Assembly: GCF_001695835.1 (NCBI RefSeq)
Contig: NZ_MBSO01000003.1
Coordinates: forward strand, 62,001-126,000
Source: Ensifer sp. LC11
GTDB taxonomy: Bacteria > Pseudomonadota > Alphaproteobacteria > Rhizobiales > Rhizobiaceae
Direction of reading: 5' to 3'
DNA: 64,000 nt
Shown: positions 53,925 to 64,000 of the stretch, in pieces
How the letters are laid out: each line of letters starts with the position of its first letter
How positions within the stretch are numbered: the first letter of the stretch is position 1
Notes under the pieces: generated by a model
The model's input: the letters and a program-made list of their open reading frames with translations, nothing else
Databases searched by the model: none
Told to the model about the DNA's origin: nothing
Made by a program: the position numbers and the translations under genes

Positions 53925-54812
53925 TTACGCGTCGGCCTGTCCCCATTGGGAAAGCCAGGTCGAAAAACTCTCCGGAGCGCTCGTCGGCCCGCGTTTACCG
54001 ATCTCATAGGCGCCGACGGTGGGCGAAATCGAGGAACAAAGCGCAATCAACTGACCGCTTCGCAATTCCCTTTCGATGAAGGCTGGGTTTGCCTGGGCGA
54101 TGCCGAGGCCGGAGATGCAGGCGTCAATTGCCGCTTCGTCGGTATCGAAGGCGATGCTGCCGCCTTTCGGCTCAAAGCTGATACCGCCTGTCTCGCACCA
54201 ACGGCACCACGACCAGGCATCCGCCGTATCGAGAAGGATCGGCAGCGCCAGGACCTCGCACGCATCGAGCTCCCTCTGCGATCGCGAAAAGAAGCGCGGT
54301 GAGCAGACTGCAAGCGTCCTGTCGATGAGAAAGGCTGAAGCAAAATCGTCGGCATCGACGCCCCTGCGATAGGTGATCCTGACGTTCGCGGTCTCGCCGG
54401 TGCCTAACGCCAGCGACTGGATGACAAGGTCTTCGCTCGGGTGCTCCTGCCGGTAGGATCCGATCCGCGGGATCAACCATCGCCGCGCCATGGTGATCGG
54501 TGCCTGGATGACAAGGCGGGAGCGCTCGGGCGCGACGGCGCGTGTACCGGTTTCAAGCGTGGCGAGTGCACCATTCACATGCGTGAGGAATTGCCGCCCG
54601 GCGGCCGTGAGCGTAATGGCGTTGTGGGTACGGTGAAAAAGCGCCGTTCCAAGTGCGTCCTCGAGCGTCTTGATCTGGCGGCTGACCGCCCCCGGCGTCA
54701 GGTGCATCTCCGTTGCTGCGAGCGTCAGGCTGCCGGTGCGGGCGGCGGCTGAAAAGGCTGGCAGGACGCTCAGTGGCGGAAGCTTGAACCGTTTGGCTTG
54801 CGATTTTTTCAT
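53925..54812 (-). CDS. LysR-family regulator (GcvA-like)
   Basis: About 295 aa. LPPLSVLPAFSAAARTGSLT, AATEMHLTPGAVSRQIKTLE helix-turn-helix and an effector domain starting RLVIQAPITMARRWLIPRI, as in the GcvA-like subgroup. ATG 54812 begins just before the conserved helix; TTG 54839 is nine codons upstream. Divergent from the iron-type ABC operon, which it may control. Confidence 0.85.
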   Translation of the reverse strand: MKKSQAKRFKLPPLSVLPAFSAAARTGSLTLAATEMHLTPGAVSRQIKTLEDALGTALFHRTHNAITLTAAGRQFLTHVNGALATLETGTRAVAPERSRLVIQAPITMARRWLIPRIGSYRQEHPSEDLVIQSLALGTGETANVRITYRRGVDADDFASAFLIDRTLAVCSPRFFSRSQRELDACEVLALPILLDTADAWSWCRWCETGGISFEPKGGSIAFDTDEAAIDACISGLGIAQANPAFIERELRSGQLIALCSSISPTVGAYEIGKRGPTSAPESFSTWLSQWGQADA

Positions 54813-55088
54813 GCCGGCATGAGAACCTTTCGCTTGCAAATAACTTGACCATAAATATCAACAATCCTCCGTAATGGAAGGCGAAATGACCGGCTGGGGA
54901 GGGATTTGTTGGTGTCGATCGCAAGCATTCACGGCCCGGCACCCGAAGGGGCGGAGGGCTACGTTGCCGGTTGCCCGCATGCGTCCGGCGCATGCAAGCC
55001 GACCTTGGCCCACCGGGATCCCTCCGGCCGCTCGTCCAAGGCTTCGCCATCCAGAACATCCAGCCCCGTCACGCTCAAAGGAGCCCCC

Positions 55089-56084
55089 ATGCCCAGCCCA
55101 TTTTTCGCAACTGCGCGCGCCCGGATGGTCGGCGCTGTCATCCTCGCCGGATGTGCGCTCGGACAGCTGACTGCTGCGCACGCCGAAGATGGCATGACCT
55201 TCAACGTGATCGACGATCGCGGTGTTGCGGTCAGCATCCCGGCGAAGGCACAGAAGGTGGCGTCGGTCTCCTACTTCGCCGCCGATGTGGCCCTCGCGCT
55301 TGGAATCAGGCCGATTGCGACGACCTACATGGTCGAAGGGCGCCATCCGGATTTCCTCGGCGGCTATCTCGACGACGTCAAGCAGATCGGCCAGCGTGCC
55401 ACACCCAACATCGAGCTGCTCGCCGAGGCAAAGCCTGATTTGACGGTTGCGATCCGCCGCTACACCGAAGGCAACGCGCCTCAATACGAAAATGTCGCGC
55501 CCTATCTCGCTTATGATCTCGAGCTTTACGCCGATAGCGATCGTACCATCGCCCAACTGGCAACGATCCTCGGCCAGCCGAAGCGCGGACAGGAGCTCAA
55601 CGCTGGGTTCAAGCGCGATCTCGAAACCTTCGCCGCCAAGGCGCCGAAGGACAAACATCCGCGCTTCGTCGTCATGTGGGGTGGTGACATCCCCTGGGTC
55701 TTCCGCTCGGAAAACATGACCGCTGCCATCCTCGTTGCACTCGGCGGCGACAACATCGCCGGGCAGAACCCGACGCCGTCGGTCCCCGGCAACTGGGGCA
55801 TGGAGATGAGCCTCGAAACCATGCTGGAGAAGGATCCGGAAGTGATTTTCGTCTACGACTACGGCCCGGATCGCCCGCAGGAGAACAATCCAATCTGGCA
55901 GCAGCTGTCCGCCGTCAAGAACGGCCGCGTGCACTATGTCGGCGATCATTGGGTCGAGGCGCATGGTCCGATTGCCCGCGAGATGGTTCTGCGCGAGGCG
56001 GCCCATCTTCTCTACCCGGATGTCTTTCCGACCGTCGACGTCAAGGCGGAAGCCCGCAAGCTCATCCCCGCATCCATTCAGTAA
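55089..56084 (+). CDS. Siderophore/heme-type ABC substrate-binding protein (FecB-like)
   Basis: 331 aa, class III periplasmic binding protein. Signal peptide of about 35 residues ending AHAEDG-type; TFNVIDDRGVAVSIPAKAQ, FAADVALALGIRPIATTY, LLAEAKPDLTV and LEKDPEVIFVYDYG are typical of FecB/FepB-like proteins. ATG 55089 with AAAGGAG. First gene of an operon with MATE, two FecCD permeases and an ATPase. Ligand likely a ferric siderophore or related chelate. Confidence 0.87.
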   Translation: MPSPFFATARARMVGAVILAGCALGQLTAAHAEDGMTFNVIDDRGVAVSIPAKAQKVASVSYFAADVALALGIRPIATTYMVEGRHPDFLGGYLDDVKQIGQRATPNIELLAEAKPDLTVAIRRYTEGNAPQYENVAPYLAYDLELYADSDRTIAQLATILGQPKRGQELNAGFKRDLETFAAKAPKDKHPRFVVMWGGDIPWVFRSENMTAAILVALGGDNIAGQNPTPSVPGNWGMEMSLETMLEKDPEVIFVYDYGPDRPQENNPIWQQLSAVKNGRVHYVGDHWVEAHGPIAREMVLREAAHLLYPDVFPTVDVKAEARKLIPASIQ

Positions 56085-56124
56085 CAGGTGAGCCGGTTCG
56101 CCAATCCGCGAGCCGGCGACTATC

Positions 56125-57489
56125 ATGCGTCGATCGAACCACCCATCTTCCGAAGCATACCGGATCGTCGAGCTGGCAACGCCGCTTGCGCTGGTGCAAC
56201 TGGCGCAGGTCGCCATTTCGACCACCGACATGCTGATGCTCGGCTGGGTCGGAGGCGAAGCGCTGGCCGCAGGCGCCCTTGGCCTTGCGGTCTTCAATCT
56301 GTTGCGCACGATCGGCTTCGGCCTCATCGTCGGCACTTCCAACCTCGTGGCGGCGGAACCGGGTGACAGGGTTCCGATATCGCTCCTGTTCGGGGCTCTG
56401 GTCGTGTCTGCCGGTGCCGGGCTGATCGCTATGGGGCTGATGGTGTTTGGCGGTGCCGGCCTGCGGTGGCTGGGCCAGGATGCGAATGTCGCTGAACTGG
56501 CTTGGGACTATCTGACATTCCTGGCGCCCGGCATTGTCGCGCTCTTCGGCTTTTACGCCTATCGCGGGGTCGTCGTTGGCCGCCGTAAGGCGGGTTTCCT
56601 GCTTGCCATCACGCTTGCAACCATTCTCATCAACGCCGTACTTGATTATGGCCTGCTGTTCGGCGCTTTCGGTTTGCCGCAGCTCGGCGTCCCCGGGGTG
56701 GCTGCCGCAAGCACGCTCGCCTATCTTGCGCAGTTCGTTGCCATTGCCTGCATAACCCATCGGACGATGGTCTTCTCTCGCCTTTCATCCATGGCAGAGC
56801 TGCTGGCTTCGATCCGCCGGCTCCTGGCGACCGGACTGCCGACTGCGGGCTCCTATGGATCGGAAGCCGGCTTCACCGCGCTCGTCACCTTGATGGTTGG
56901 CGTCTGGGGTGCGGCGGCGCTTGCGGCCCAGGCCGTCGTCAACCAGATGGTCTATGTCGTCTTCATGTTGTCGATCGGGCTCTCGCATGCGACTTCGGTC
57001 GGCGTGAGCGAAGCTGTCGGCGGTGGCGACCACGAGCGCGCGCGTCGCGTCGGTCGAACCGGTCTGCTGCTGGGGATGGCCGTCGCCGCTGTCTTCGCAC
57101 TTGCGTTCCTGCTGTTCTCGGCACCGCTTCTGGCCCTGTTTTCGCTGTCGCCTGGCGGTCGCGGAGAGGCAACATACCGTGCTGCCCAGACCCTCCTGAT
57201 CGTGGCAGCCCTCGTTCAACTACCGGATTTCGCGCAAAACATCGGCATCGGGGCGCTTCGTGGGGTCGGCCGCGCCGCCAGCGGCTTCTGGATCACGCTT
57301 GCAAGCTATTGGTTGATTGGAGCGCCGGCCGCCTGGCTCATGGGCTTCCATCTCGTGCCCGGCGCAACAGGCGTCTGGATCGGCATGGGCACCGGCTTTG
57401 CCGCCGCCGCGATTGGCCTGATCGCCGCCTTCCATCGCGCAACAGGCGGTTTTGTGATTGCTCGTCGCGTATCGGAGCAACGGCCATGA
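56125..57489 (+). CDS. MATE-family efflux transporter
   Basis: 454 aa, about twelve hydrophobic segments. The two related halves show ELATPLALVQLAQVAISTTD and TGLPTAGSYGSEAGFTALVT, the usual MATE starts of bundles. Embedded between the binding-protein gene and the permeases, with its stop overlapping the next start (ATGA). In an iron-uptake operon it may export a siderophore or the iron-free chelator after delivery; this is inference. Confidence 0.88.
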   Translation: MRRSNHPSSEAYRIVELATPLALVQLAQVAISTTDMLMLGWVGGEALAAGALGLAVFNLLRTIGFGLIVGTSNLVAAEPGDRVPISLLFGALVVSAGAGLIAMGLMVFGGAGLRWLGQDANVAELAWDYLTFLAPGIVALFGFYAYRGVVVGRRKAGFLLAITLATILINAVLDYGLLFGAFGLPQLGVPGVAAASTLAYLAQFVAIACITHRTMVFSRLSSMAELLASIRRLLATGLPTAGSYGSEAGFTALVTLMVGVWGAAALAAQAVVNQMVYVVFMLSIGLSHATSVGVSEAVGGGDHERARRVGRTGLLLGMAVAAVFALAFLLFSAPLLALFSLSPGGRGEATYRAAQTLLIVAALVQLPDFAQNIGIGALRGVGRAASGFWITLASYWLIGAPAAWLMGFHLVPGATGVWIGMGTGFAAAAIGLIAAFHRATGGFVIARRVSEQRP

Positions 57490-58496
57490 ACGCGCATGTG
57501 CGTTCGGCCTGGCTGTTCTTGGCGTTGCTGGCGATCGCCGCGGCTGTCAGCGTTGCGGCGCTGATCGTTGGCGCGAAGCCGATGACGCTGCCGCAGGCGC
57601 TAAACGCGCTCACTTCGCCGGGCAGCGGCACCGACGCGATCATCGTCTGGACGCTGCGCATGCCGAGAAGCATCGCCGCCTATCTTGCCGGAGCCGCACT
57701 CGCCGTGTCTGGCTTCCTGCTGCAATCTATCATGCGCAACCCGCTCGCAGCACCCGACCTGACCGGGGTCACCGCCGGGGCGGTGAGTTTCATCGTCGCG
57801 ACCTTCGTCTTCCTACCGGCCGTTTCGTCCGTTTTCTATCCCGCCATCGGCATGGTCGGCGGGTTGCTGGCCGCCGCACTGACCCTTTGGGTGGCGCATG
57901 GCGGCCGGGCCTCGCCTCTGCATCTGGCGCTTGGCGGCATCACGGTTGCACTGTTTCTCAACGCGATCACCACCTATGTCCTGGTTCGTGGCGGCCCGCA
58001 GTCGCCCTCGGTCCTGTTCTGGCTGTCCGGCGGCTTTCAGGGACGATCGTGGTCACAGGTCGGCTACATGCTGCCGTGGGTGCTTGTCGGCCTTGGCGCC
58101 GCCGTTCTTTGCCATCGCATCATCGAGCTTCTCTCGCTTGGTGATGAGGTCGCCGCTGGCATGGGCGCCAATCCGGCCTTCTGGAAACTCGTGCTGCTCG
58201 TCACCGCCATCTGCCTCGTTGCCGGCGTGACGCCGGTTGCCGGACCAGTCGCCTTCGTCGGGCTTGCCGTGCCCCATCTCGTGCGGCTCCTACGCCCGGC
58301 AAGTGCACTCTGGTCCATCCTTCTCAATGGAGCGCTCGGCGGCGGCCTTCTCGTCACGGCGGACGCCCTTGCCCGTTCGGTTGCCGCCCCCAGGGAGATT
58401 CCGGTCAGTATCTTTACGGCGCTGATCGGCGGGCCGGTCTTCATCTATCTGACGCAGCGTGGCTTCTCGTCCGGCGCGAGTGGGGGACGCCGATGA
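57486..58496 (+). CDS. FecCD-type iron-chelate ABC permease
   Basis: 336 aa. LRMPRSIAAYLAGAALAVSG, SIMRNPLAAPDLTGVTAGAV and GPVAFVGLAVPHLVRLL are family motifs (BtuC/FecC fold). Four-base overlaps on both sides indicate a tightly coupled unit. Confidence 0.9.
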   Translation: MNAHVRSAWLFLALLAIAAAVSVAALIVGAKPMTLPQALNALTSPGSGTDAIIVWTLRMPRSIAAYLAGAALAVSGFLLQSIMRNPLAAPDLTGVTAGAVSFIVATFVFLPAVSSVFYPAIGMVGGLLAAALTLWVAHGGRASPLHLALGGITVALFLNAITTYVLVRGGPQSPSVLFWLSGGFQGRSWSQVGYMLPWVLVGLGAAVLCHRIIELLSLGDEVAAGMGANPAFWKLVLLVTAICLVAGVTPVAGPVAFVGLAVPHLVRLLRPASALWSILLNGALGGGLLVTADALARSVAAPREIPVSIFTALIGGPVFIYLTQRGFSSGASGGRR

Positions 58497-59530
58497 AACC
58501 CGAGATCCTCGGCGGCGCTGAAAAGCCCGCGTCTCGCAGCTTCATCCCGCTCGCTGCGCTATGTCCGCTTCTGTTGCTGGCGGCGATCCTGTTGGGTGTT
58601 GCCGATCTGCCGGTCGGGGAAGTCGTCGACGTCTTGCTGGGGGGCGGCTCGGAGAACGCTCAGCTGATAATCGGCACAATCCGCATCCCGCGCATCCTGA
58701 CCGGCATTCTCGCCGGCATCCACTTTGCTGTGGCGGGCGCTCTGCTGCAAACGGTCACGCGCAACCCGCTGGCGGACCCGACCGTCATGGGCATCTCGCA
58801 AGGGGCAACGCTCGCCATTACCGTGTTCCTCTTTTTTGCGGTCTACGGCGTGAACGCGGATGCCAATACGCTCTATGCGTTGCCGGTCGCGTGGCTGCCG
58901 CTTGTCGGCGCACTTGGCGGCCTTGTGGCCGGCGCGCTGATCTATGGGCTTGCCGTGAGCAGAGGGCTCAGCGCCCTGCGCATGACGCTGTGCGGCATCG
59001 CGATTGGCGCACTCCTGCATGCGCTGGCCATGGGCATCATCGTCGGCTGGGGCAGCGCTCGCTTCGAGATCATCATGCAGTGGCTTGCCGGCAGCCTTTA
59101 TGCCCGTGGCTGGGAGCATGTGGTGTTTCTCTTGCCGTTCACGATTGCCGGCCTTCTCGTGCTGCCGTTTCTCCATCGCTCATTGGCACTTTTGCGGTTC
59201 GAGGAGGACGTCTCGCGGTCCTTCGGTCTGAACTATCGGCTGAATTTCACCCTGGTGCTCGTCGTCGCCTGCGGTCTGGCCGCCAGTGCCGTCGGCGTCG
59301 TCGGCCCCTTGATCTTTGTCGGGCTGGTCGTGCCGCATCTTGCGAAAGTCCTGGCAGGCCGCCACTTTGCAGCGGTCCTGCCGCTGACGGCGTTGCTCGG
59401 TGCCACATTGGTGATGGGGGCGGATCTCGCTGGTCGGCTGCTCGGCGGTGCCGAGGAGATTCCTATCGGCGTCGTTACCGCCTTTGCCGGCGCGCCATTC
59501 CTGCTCTTCCTCCTTCGCCGCTATCGATGA
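58493..59530 (+). CDS. FecCD-type iron-chelate ABC permease
   Basis: 345 aa. IRIPRILTGILAGIHFAVAG, VTRNPLADPTVMGISQGATL and GPLIFVGLVVPHLAKVLAGR. Pairs with the preceding permease to form the transmembrane channel of a FecBCDE-type importer. Confidence 0.9.
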   Translation: MKPEILGGAEKPASRSFIPLAALCPLLLLAAILLGVADLPVGEVVDVLLGGGSENAQLIIGTIRIPRILTGILAGIHFAVAGALLQTVTRNPLADPTVMGISQGATLAITVFLFFAVYGVNADANTLYALPVAWLPLVGALGGLVAGALIYGLAVSRGLSALRMTLCGIAIGALLHALAMGIIVGWGSARFEIIMQWLAGSLYARGWEHVVFLLPFTIAGLLVLPFLHRSLALLRFEEDVSRSFGLNYRLNFTLVLVVACGLAASAVGVVGPLIFVGLVVPHLAKVLAGRHFAAVLPLTALLGATLVMGADLAGRLLGGAEEIPIGVVTAFAGAPFLLFLLRRYR

Positions 59531-59537
59531 GGCCGTG

Positions 59538-60314
59538 ATGCATCTCAAAGCCGTTGACGTGACCGTTCGTTATGCAGGACGCTGTGCGCTGGACGCCTTC
59601 GCGCTTGATCTCGGCCTCGGCGAGATTGTTGCGCTGATCGGCCCGAACGGTTCTGGCAAAAGCACCGCGCTGCGTGCGCTCGCCGGCCTGACCGTTCCGG
59701 ATAAGGGAGATGTGGTGCTCGACCGGCGGCCTGTCCGCGCCTGGAAGCGGCGAGAGCTTGCGCGCCGCCTTTCGTTCTTGCCGCAGGCACCGCTTTCGCC
59801 AGACGGCATGAGCGTCGAGCAATTGGTTCGCCATGGTCGCTTCGCCCATACCGGCCTTCTCGGCGGTTATTCGATGCGGGACCGGGAGGCCGTCGCCTGG
59901 GCGCTGGAAAGCACTGACCTTGCTGATCTGTCCGATCGTGACCTCAGGGCGCTCTCCGGCGGCGAGCGCCAAAGGGCCTGGATTGCGGCGGCACTTGCCC
60001 AGGAAGCCGATATCCTGCTTCTCGATGAGCCGACCTCCTTCCTCGATATCGGCCATCAGGTCGAGGTTCTGGAATTGCTGTGCCGATTGCGTCGTGAGCG
60101 GCAGGTGACGGTCGTCGTTGCCATCCATGATCTCAATCAGGCGATGGCGATTGCCGATCGGATCGTGCTGCTCGACAAAGGCCAAACGTTGTTTTCCGGT
60201 GCGGCAGACGGTTTGGCCGATAGCGGCCTGATCGAGACGACCTTCGCCGTCAACGGCGCATTCGAGCGTAAGCCAGCGGGCCCCATCTATTTCAACGCGC
60301 ATATCGCAACATAG
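59538..60314 (+). CDS. Iron-chelate ABC transporter ATP-binding protein (FecE-like)
   Basis: 258 aa. Walker A GPNGSGKSTALRALAG, LPQAPLSPDGMSVEQLVRHG, signature LSGGERQRAWIAAALAQ, Walker B ILLLDEPTSFLD, H-loop VVAIHDLNQAM. Seven bases after the permease stop; closes the operon. Followed by a palindromic hairpin. Confidence 0.91.
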   Translation: MHLKAVDVTVRYAGRCALDAFALDLGLGEIVALIGPNGSGKSTALRALAGLTVPDKGDVVLDRRPVRAWKRRELARRLSFLPQAPLSPDGMSVEQLVRHGRFAHTGLLGGYSMRDREAVAWALESTDLADLSDRDLRALSGGERQRAWIAAALAQEADILLLDEPTSFLDIGHQVEVLELLCRLRRERQVTVVVAIHDLNQAMAIADRIVLLDKGQTLFSGAADGLADSGLIETTFAVNGAFERKPAGPIYFNAHIAT

Positions 60315-60324
60315 TCTGCCGTTC

Positions 60325-60352
60325 CCATGCCCGGCCTCGCGACCGGGCATGG
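60325..60352. terminator. Hairpin between convergent iron-uptake and NCS1 genes
   Basis: CCATGCCCGG (60325-60334) pairs perfectly with CCGGGCATGG (60343-60352), 8-nt loop, 10 bp past the ATPase stop and 37 bp from the NCS1 stop. No T tract; likely a bidirectional terminator. Confidence 0.55.
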
Positions 60353-60388
60353 AGTGGGGCCGGGTTAGGGTCTGCAACGCACGGCGGT

Positions 60389-61837
60389 CTAGGCCGCAAA
60401 GGCAGGCTTGCGGGCGCCGATCCTTAAGACGTAGTAGATGGCACCGCCGATCGCGACGCCGAAGAACCAGCCATAAATTCCCCACCACGCGGGCAGGATG
60501 TTGGTAAAGGTCGGCAGGATCGACGAGAACAGCGCACCCACGGCAAAGGCGATGAAGGCGTTGCCATGCCATCCCCCCTGGAAACGGAACTCGCCGTCCT
60601 CATGGTAGAGCGCTTCAACGTTCAGTTGGGCCCTGCGGATGAGGTAGTAGTCGACCATCATGACCCCGAAGATCGGCCCCATCGTTGAACCGATGAAGTT
60701 GACGAAATGCGCCGCTCCCGTCTCCCACGGTGCGAACGGATAGAGGATGAGCGCAATCAGCGCTGCAATGTAACCACCGCGCTTGAAGTTGATCTGCCGG
60801 GGAAAGACATTGGCAAAGTCGAAGGCGGGCGAGACGAAATTCGCCACAACGTTGATGCCGAGTGTCGCGACGGCAAAGGTCAGCGCCGCAAGCAAGGCCA
60901 GGAACCAGCTGTCGAACTTCGCCGAGATCTGATCCGGGTGCAGCAGCACCTCGCCATAGACGGCAAAGGCAGCCGTCGTCGTCACGCCGGCAACCAGGCA
61001 GAAGGCGAGCAGGTTGATCGGCAGACCCCAGAGATTGCCCTTGCGCAGGGTTTTCTCGTCGGTCGCATAACGCGAGAAGTCGCAGAAGTTCAGATAGAGT
61101 GCGGCAAAGTAGGTGATCCAGGTTGCGGCGACCGCGGCAAGCGCGGGGAAGGTGCCCGGTTCCCAGGGCACGCCGGCGTCCTTGGTTTTCTCGATCAGCA
61201 CGTCGCGCGGGATCTCCGAGCCGAAGGAAAAGGTGCCCGATTTGACGATCAAATAGACGGCGAGGATCAGCATCATGATCCAGACGGCGGGGCCGGCCCA
61301 ATCCTGAAACTTGCGAACGGTTTCCATGCCGCGCTGGATGATGAGCAGTTGCAGCGACCAGACGATGACGTAGCAGATGACCTCAAGCGTCGAGTGGCCG
61401 AGCATGTGGCTGTTCTGATGGAAGGAGAGCAGGCTTTCGTTGCGAATGAGGAGGGCGACGATTGCGCCGGATGCGGCGGCCGTCTGGGCGCCGTACCAGA
61501 AGCAGGCGACGACCGCGCGGACCAGTGCCGGCACGTTGGCGCCGAATGTCCCGAACGAGGCGCGGGCAAGGACCGGGAAAGGCACGCCGGTGCGCACGCC
61601 CGCATTGCCGACGAGGCTCATCAAGACAAAGATCACCAGCGACCCGATGCCGATTGCGATCACGAAATTCAAGAAGCTGCCGCAAAGCAGGAAGAGACTG
61701 GCTGCGAGATAGTAGCCCCACAGGCTATGCACGTCGGATGTCCACACATTGAAGATGCTGAAGGCGCCCCAACGGCGCTCTTCAGCAGGCGCCAGATCCT
61801 CGTTGTACAACGAGGGCGACGGATCGCGTACTGTCAT
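60389..61837 (-). CDS. NCS1-family transporter (cytosine/purine/allantoin-type permease)
   Basis: 482 aa, about twelve hydrophobic segments. NEDLAPAEERRWGAFSIFNVW, WTSDVHSLWGYYLAASLF, ARASFGTFGANVPALVRAVV and NFCDFSRYATDEKTLRKGNL are NCS1 landmarks. Family members move nucleobases, hydantoins, allantoin or B-vitamin precursors; substrate here unknown. ATG 61837 has GGAGGAAG; the frame is open upstream to 61912. Downstream of the AraC gene on the same strand, with its own promoter region. Confidence 0.88.
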   Translation of the reverse strand: MTVRDPSPSLYNEDLAPAEERRWGAFSIFNVWTSDVHSLWGYYLAASLFLLCGSFLNFVIAIGIGSLVIFVLMSLVGNAGVRTGVPFPVLARASFGTFGANVPALVRAVVACFWYGAQTAAASGAIVALLIRNESLLSFHQNSHMLGHSTLEVICYVIVWSLQLLIIQRGMETVRKFQDWAGPAVWIMMLILAVYLIVKSGTFSFGSEIPRDVLIEKTKDAGVPWEPGTFPALAAVAATWITYFAALYLNFCDFSRYATDEKTLRKGNLWGLPINLLAFCLVAGVTTTAAFAVYGEVLLHPDQISAKFDSWFLALLAALTFAVATLGINVVANFVSPAFDFANVFPRQINFKRGGYIAALIALILYPFAPWETGAAHFVNFIGSTMGPIFGVMMVDYYLIRRAQLNVEALYHEDGEFRFQGGWHGNAFIAFAVGALFSSILPTFTNILPAWWGIYGWFFGVAIGGAIYYVLRIGARKPAFAA

Positions 61838-61922
61838 GTCTTCCTCCGAATTTCCTCCCGAGTCCCCCTCGGACTCGCTGCCGATTCTGCTCCTGTTTTG
61901 AGTCGCTGCCAAAAGCTTTTAG

Positions 61923-61934
61923 ATTGTATACAAT
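61923..61934. promoter_or_regulatory. ATTGTATACAAT palindrome before NCS1 gene
   Basis: A perfect 12-bp palindrome with the TTGTATACAA core common to GntR/FCD-family operators, 86 bp before the NCS1 start and 44 bp after the AraC stop. No GntR-family gene is in the window. Confidence 0.5.
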
Positions 61935-61977
61935 TTCGTTCCGGCTGCCGGGCTGATCCGCACCGGAGCGTAGGGTC

Positions 61978-64000
<2,023 letters not shown>

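Overview
The window reads as one contiguous piece of a high-GC alphaproteobacterial genome, most likely a Rhizobiaceae member of the Ensifer/Sinorhizobium type. The basis is gene content (RepA/RepB-type partition genes, pcaIJF-pcaR and pobA-pobR protocatechuate-branch genes, two LacI-controlled ABC sugar/amino-compound loci, a DUF930 protein, intergenic palindromic mosaic repeats), inferred by family recognition only. The abundance of accessory catabolic and transport loci and the rep-type partition genes fit a chromid or megaplasmid, but the absence of repC means replicon type cannot be decided here. I saw no rRNA, tRNA, CRISPR array, transposase or integrase.

Layout. 0-3.8 kb: urea ABC transporter urtB(partial)-urtC-urtD-urtE. 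4.0-8.7 kb: organosulfur-scavenging group with a cysteine-bearing Rrf2 regulator, an SfnB-like flavoprotein, and a convergent sfnB plus NtaA/DszA-type FMN monooxygenase pair; the promoter regions of both flavoprotein units carry the same CTATAG-centred palindrome. 9.0-14.0 kb: tripartite aromatic-efflux-type operon (YtcA-HlyD-FUSC-TolC, syntenic with E. coli ytcA-mdtNOP). 14.4-16.7 kb: two unrecognised proteins and a LysR regulator. 16.8-21.9 kb: a cytochrome P450 with CYP74-clan (allene oxide synthase/hydroperoxide lyase) signatures, translationally coupled to a small unknown protein, divergent from a large SAM-domain/class III cyclase/AAA ATPase protein.

22.1-23.9 kb: a dipeptide-type ABC permease followed by a broken junction where the 5' part of a second permease is joined out of frame to the 3' end of an AbgB-like amidohydrolase gene. 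24.2-29.7 kb: repA-repB with no repC, then an FtsK-like translocase without membrane segments; then a DUF930 protein. 30.7-38.0 kb: LacI regulator, amino-acid-type binding protein, an unusually long permease, an SDR and a three-domain kinase / M23 / class III aminotransferase-fold fusion, which suggests uptake and phosphorylation-elimination of an amino alcohol. 38.2-47.4 kb: UgpC-type ATPase, sugar-binding protein, two permeases, an (alpha/alpha)6 glycoside hydrolase, a second LacI paralogue and a GH42 beta-galactosidase. AAACGTTT-core palindromes lie in front of the first LacI gene, the ABC operon and the GH42 gene, tying both loci to the LacI pair.

47.4-51.5 kb: triple-hairpin mosaic repeat, pcaF-pcaJ-pcaI and divergent pcaR with a recognisable PcaR-type operator between them. 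51.5-53.9 kb: a sulfite-oxidase-like molybdoenzyme, a small duplicated-motif secreted Cys protein and a coupled fatty-acid-hydroxylase/sterol-desaturase-family membrane protein. 53.9-60.3 kb: LysR regulator divergent from a siderophore/heme-type ABC uptake operon with an embedded MATE exporter. 60.4-64.0 kb: NCS1 transporter, AraC-type PobR-like regulator and divergent pobA (cut by the window end). 4-hydroxybenzoate made into protocatechuate by PobA would feed the beta-ketoadipate steps represented by PcaIJ and PcaF; the ring-cleavage genes are not in the window.
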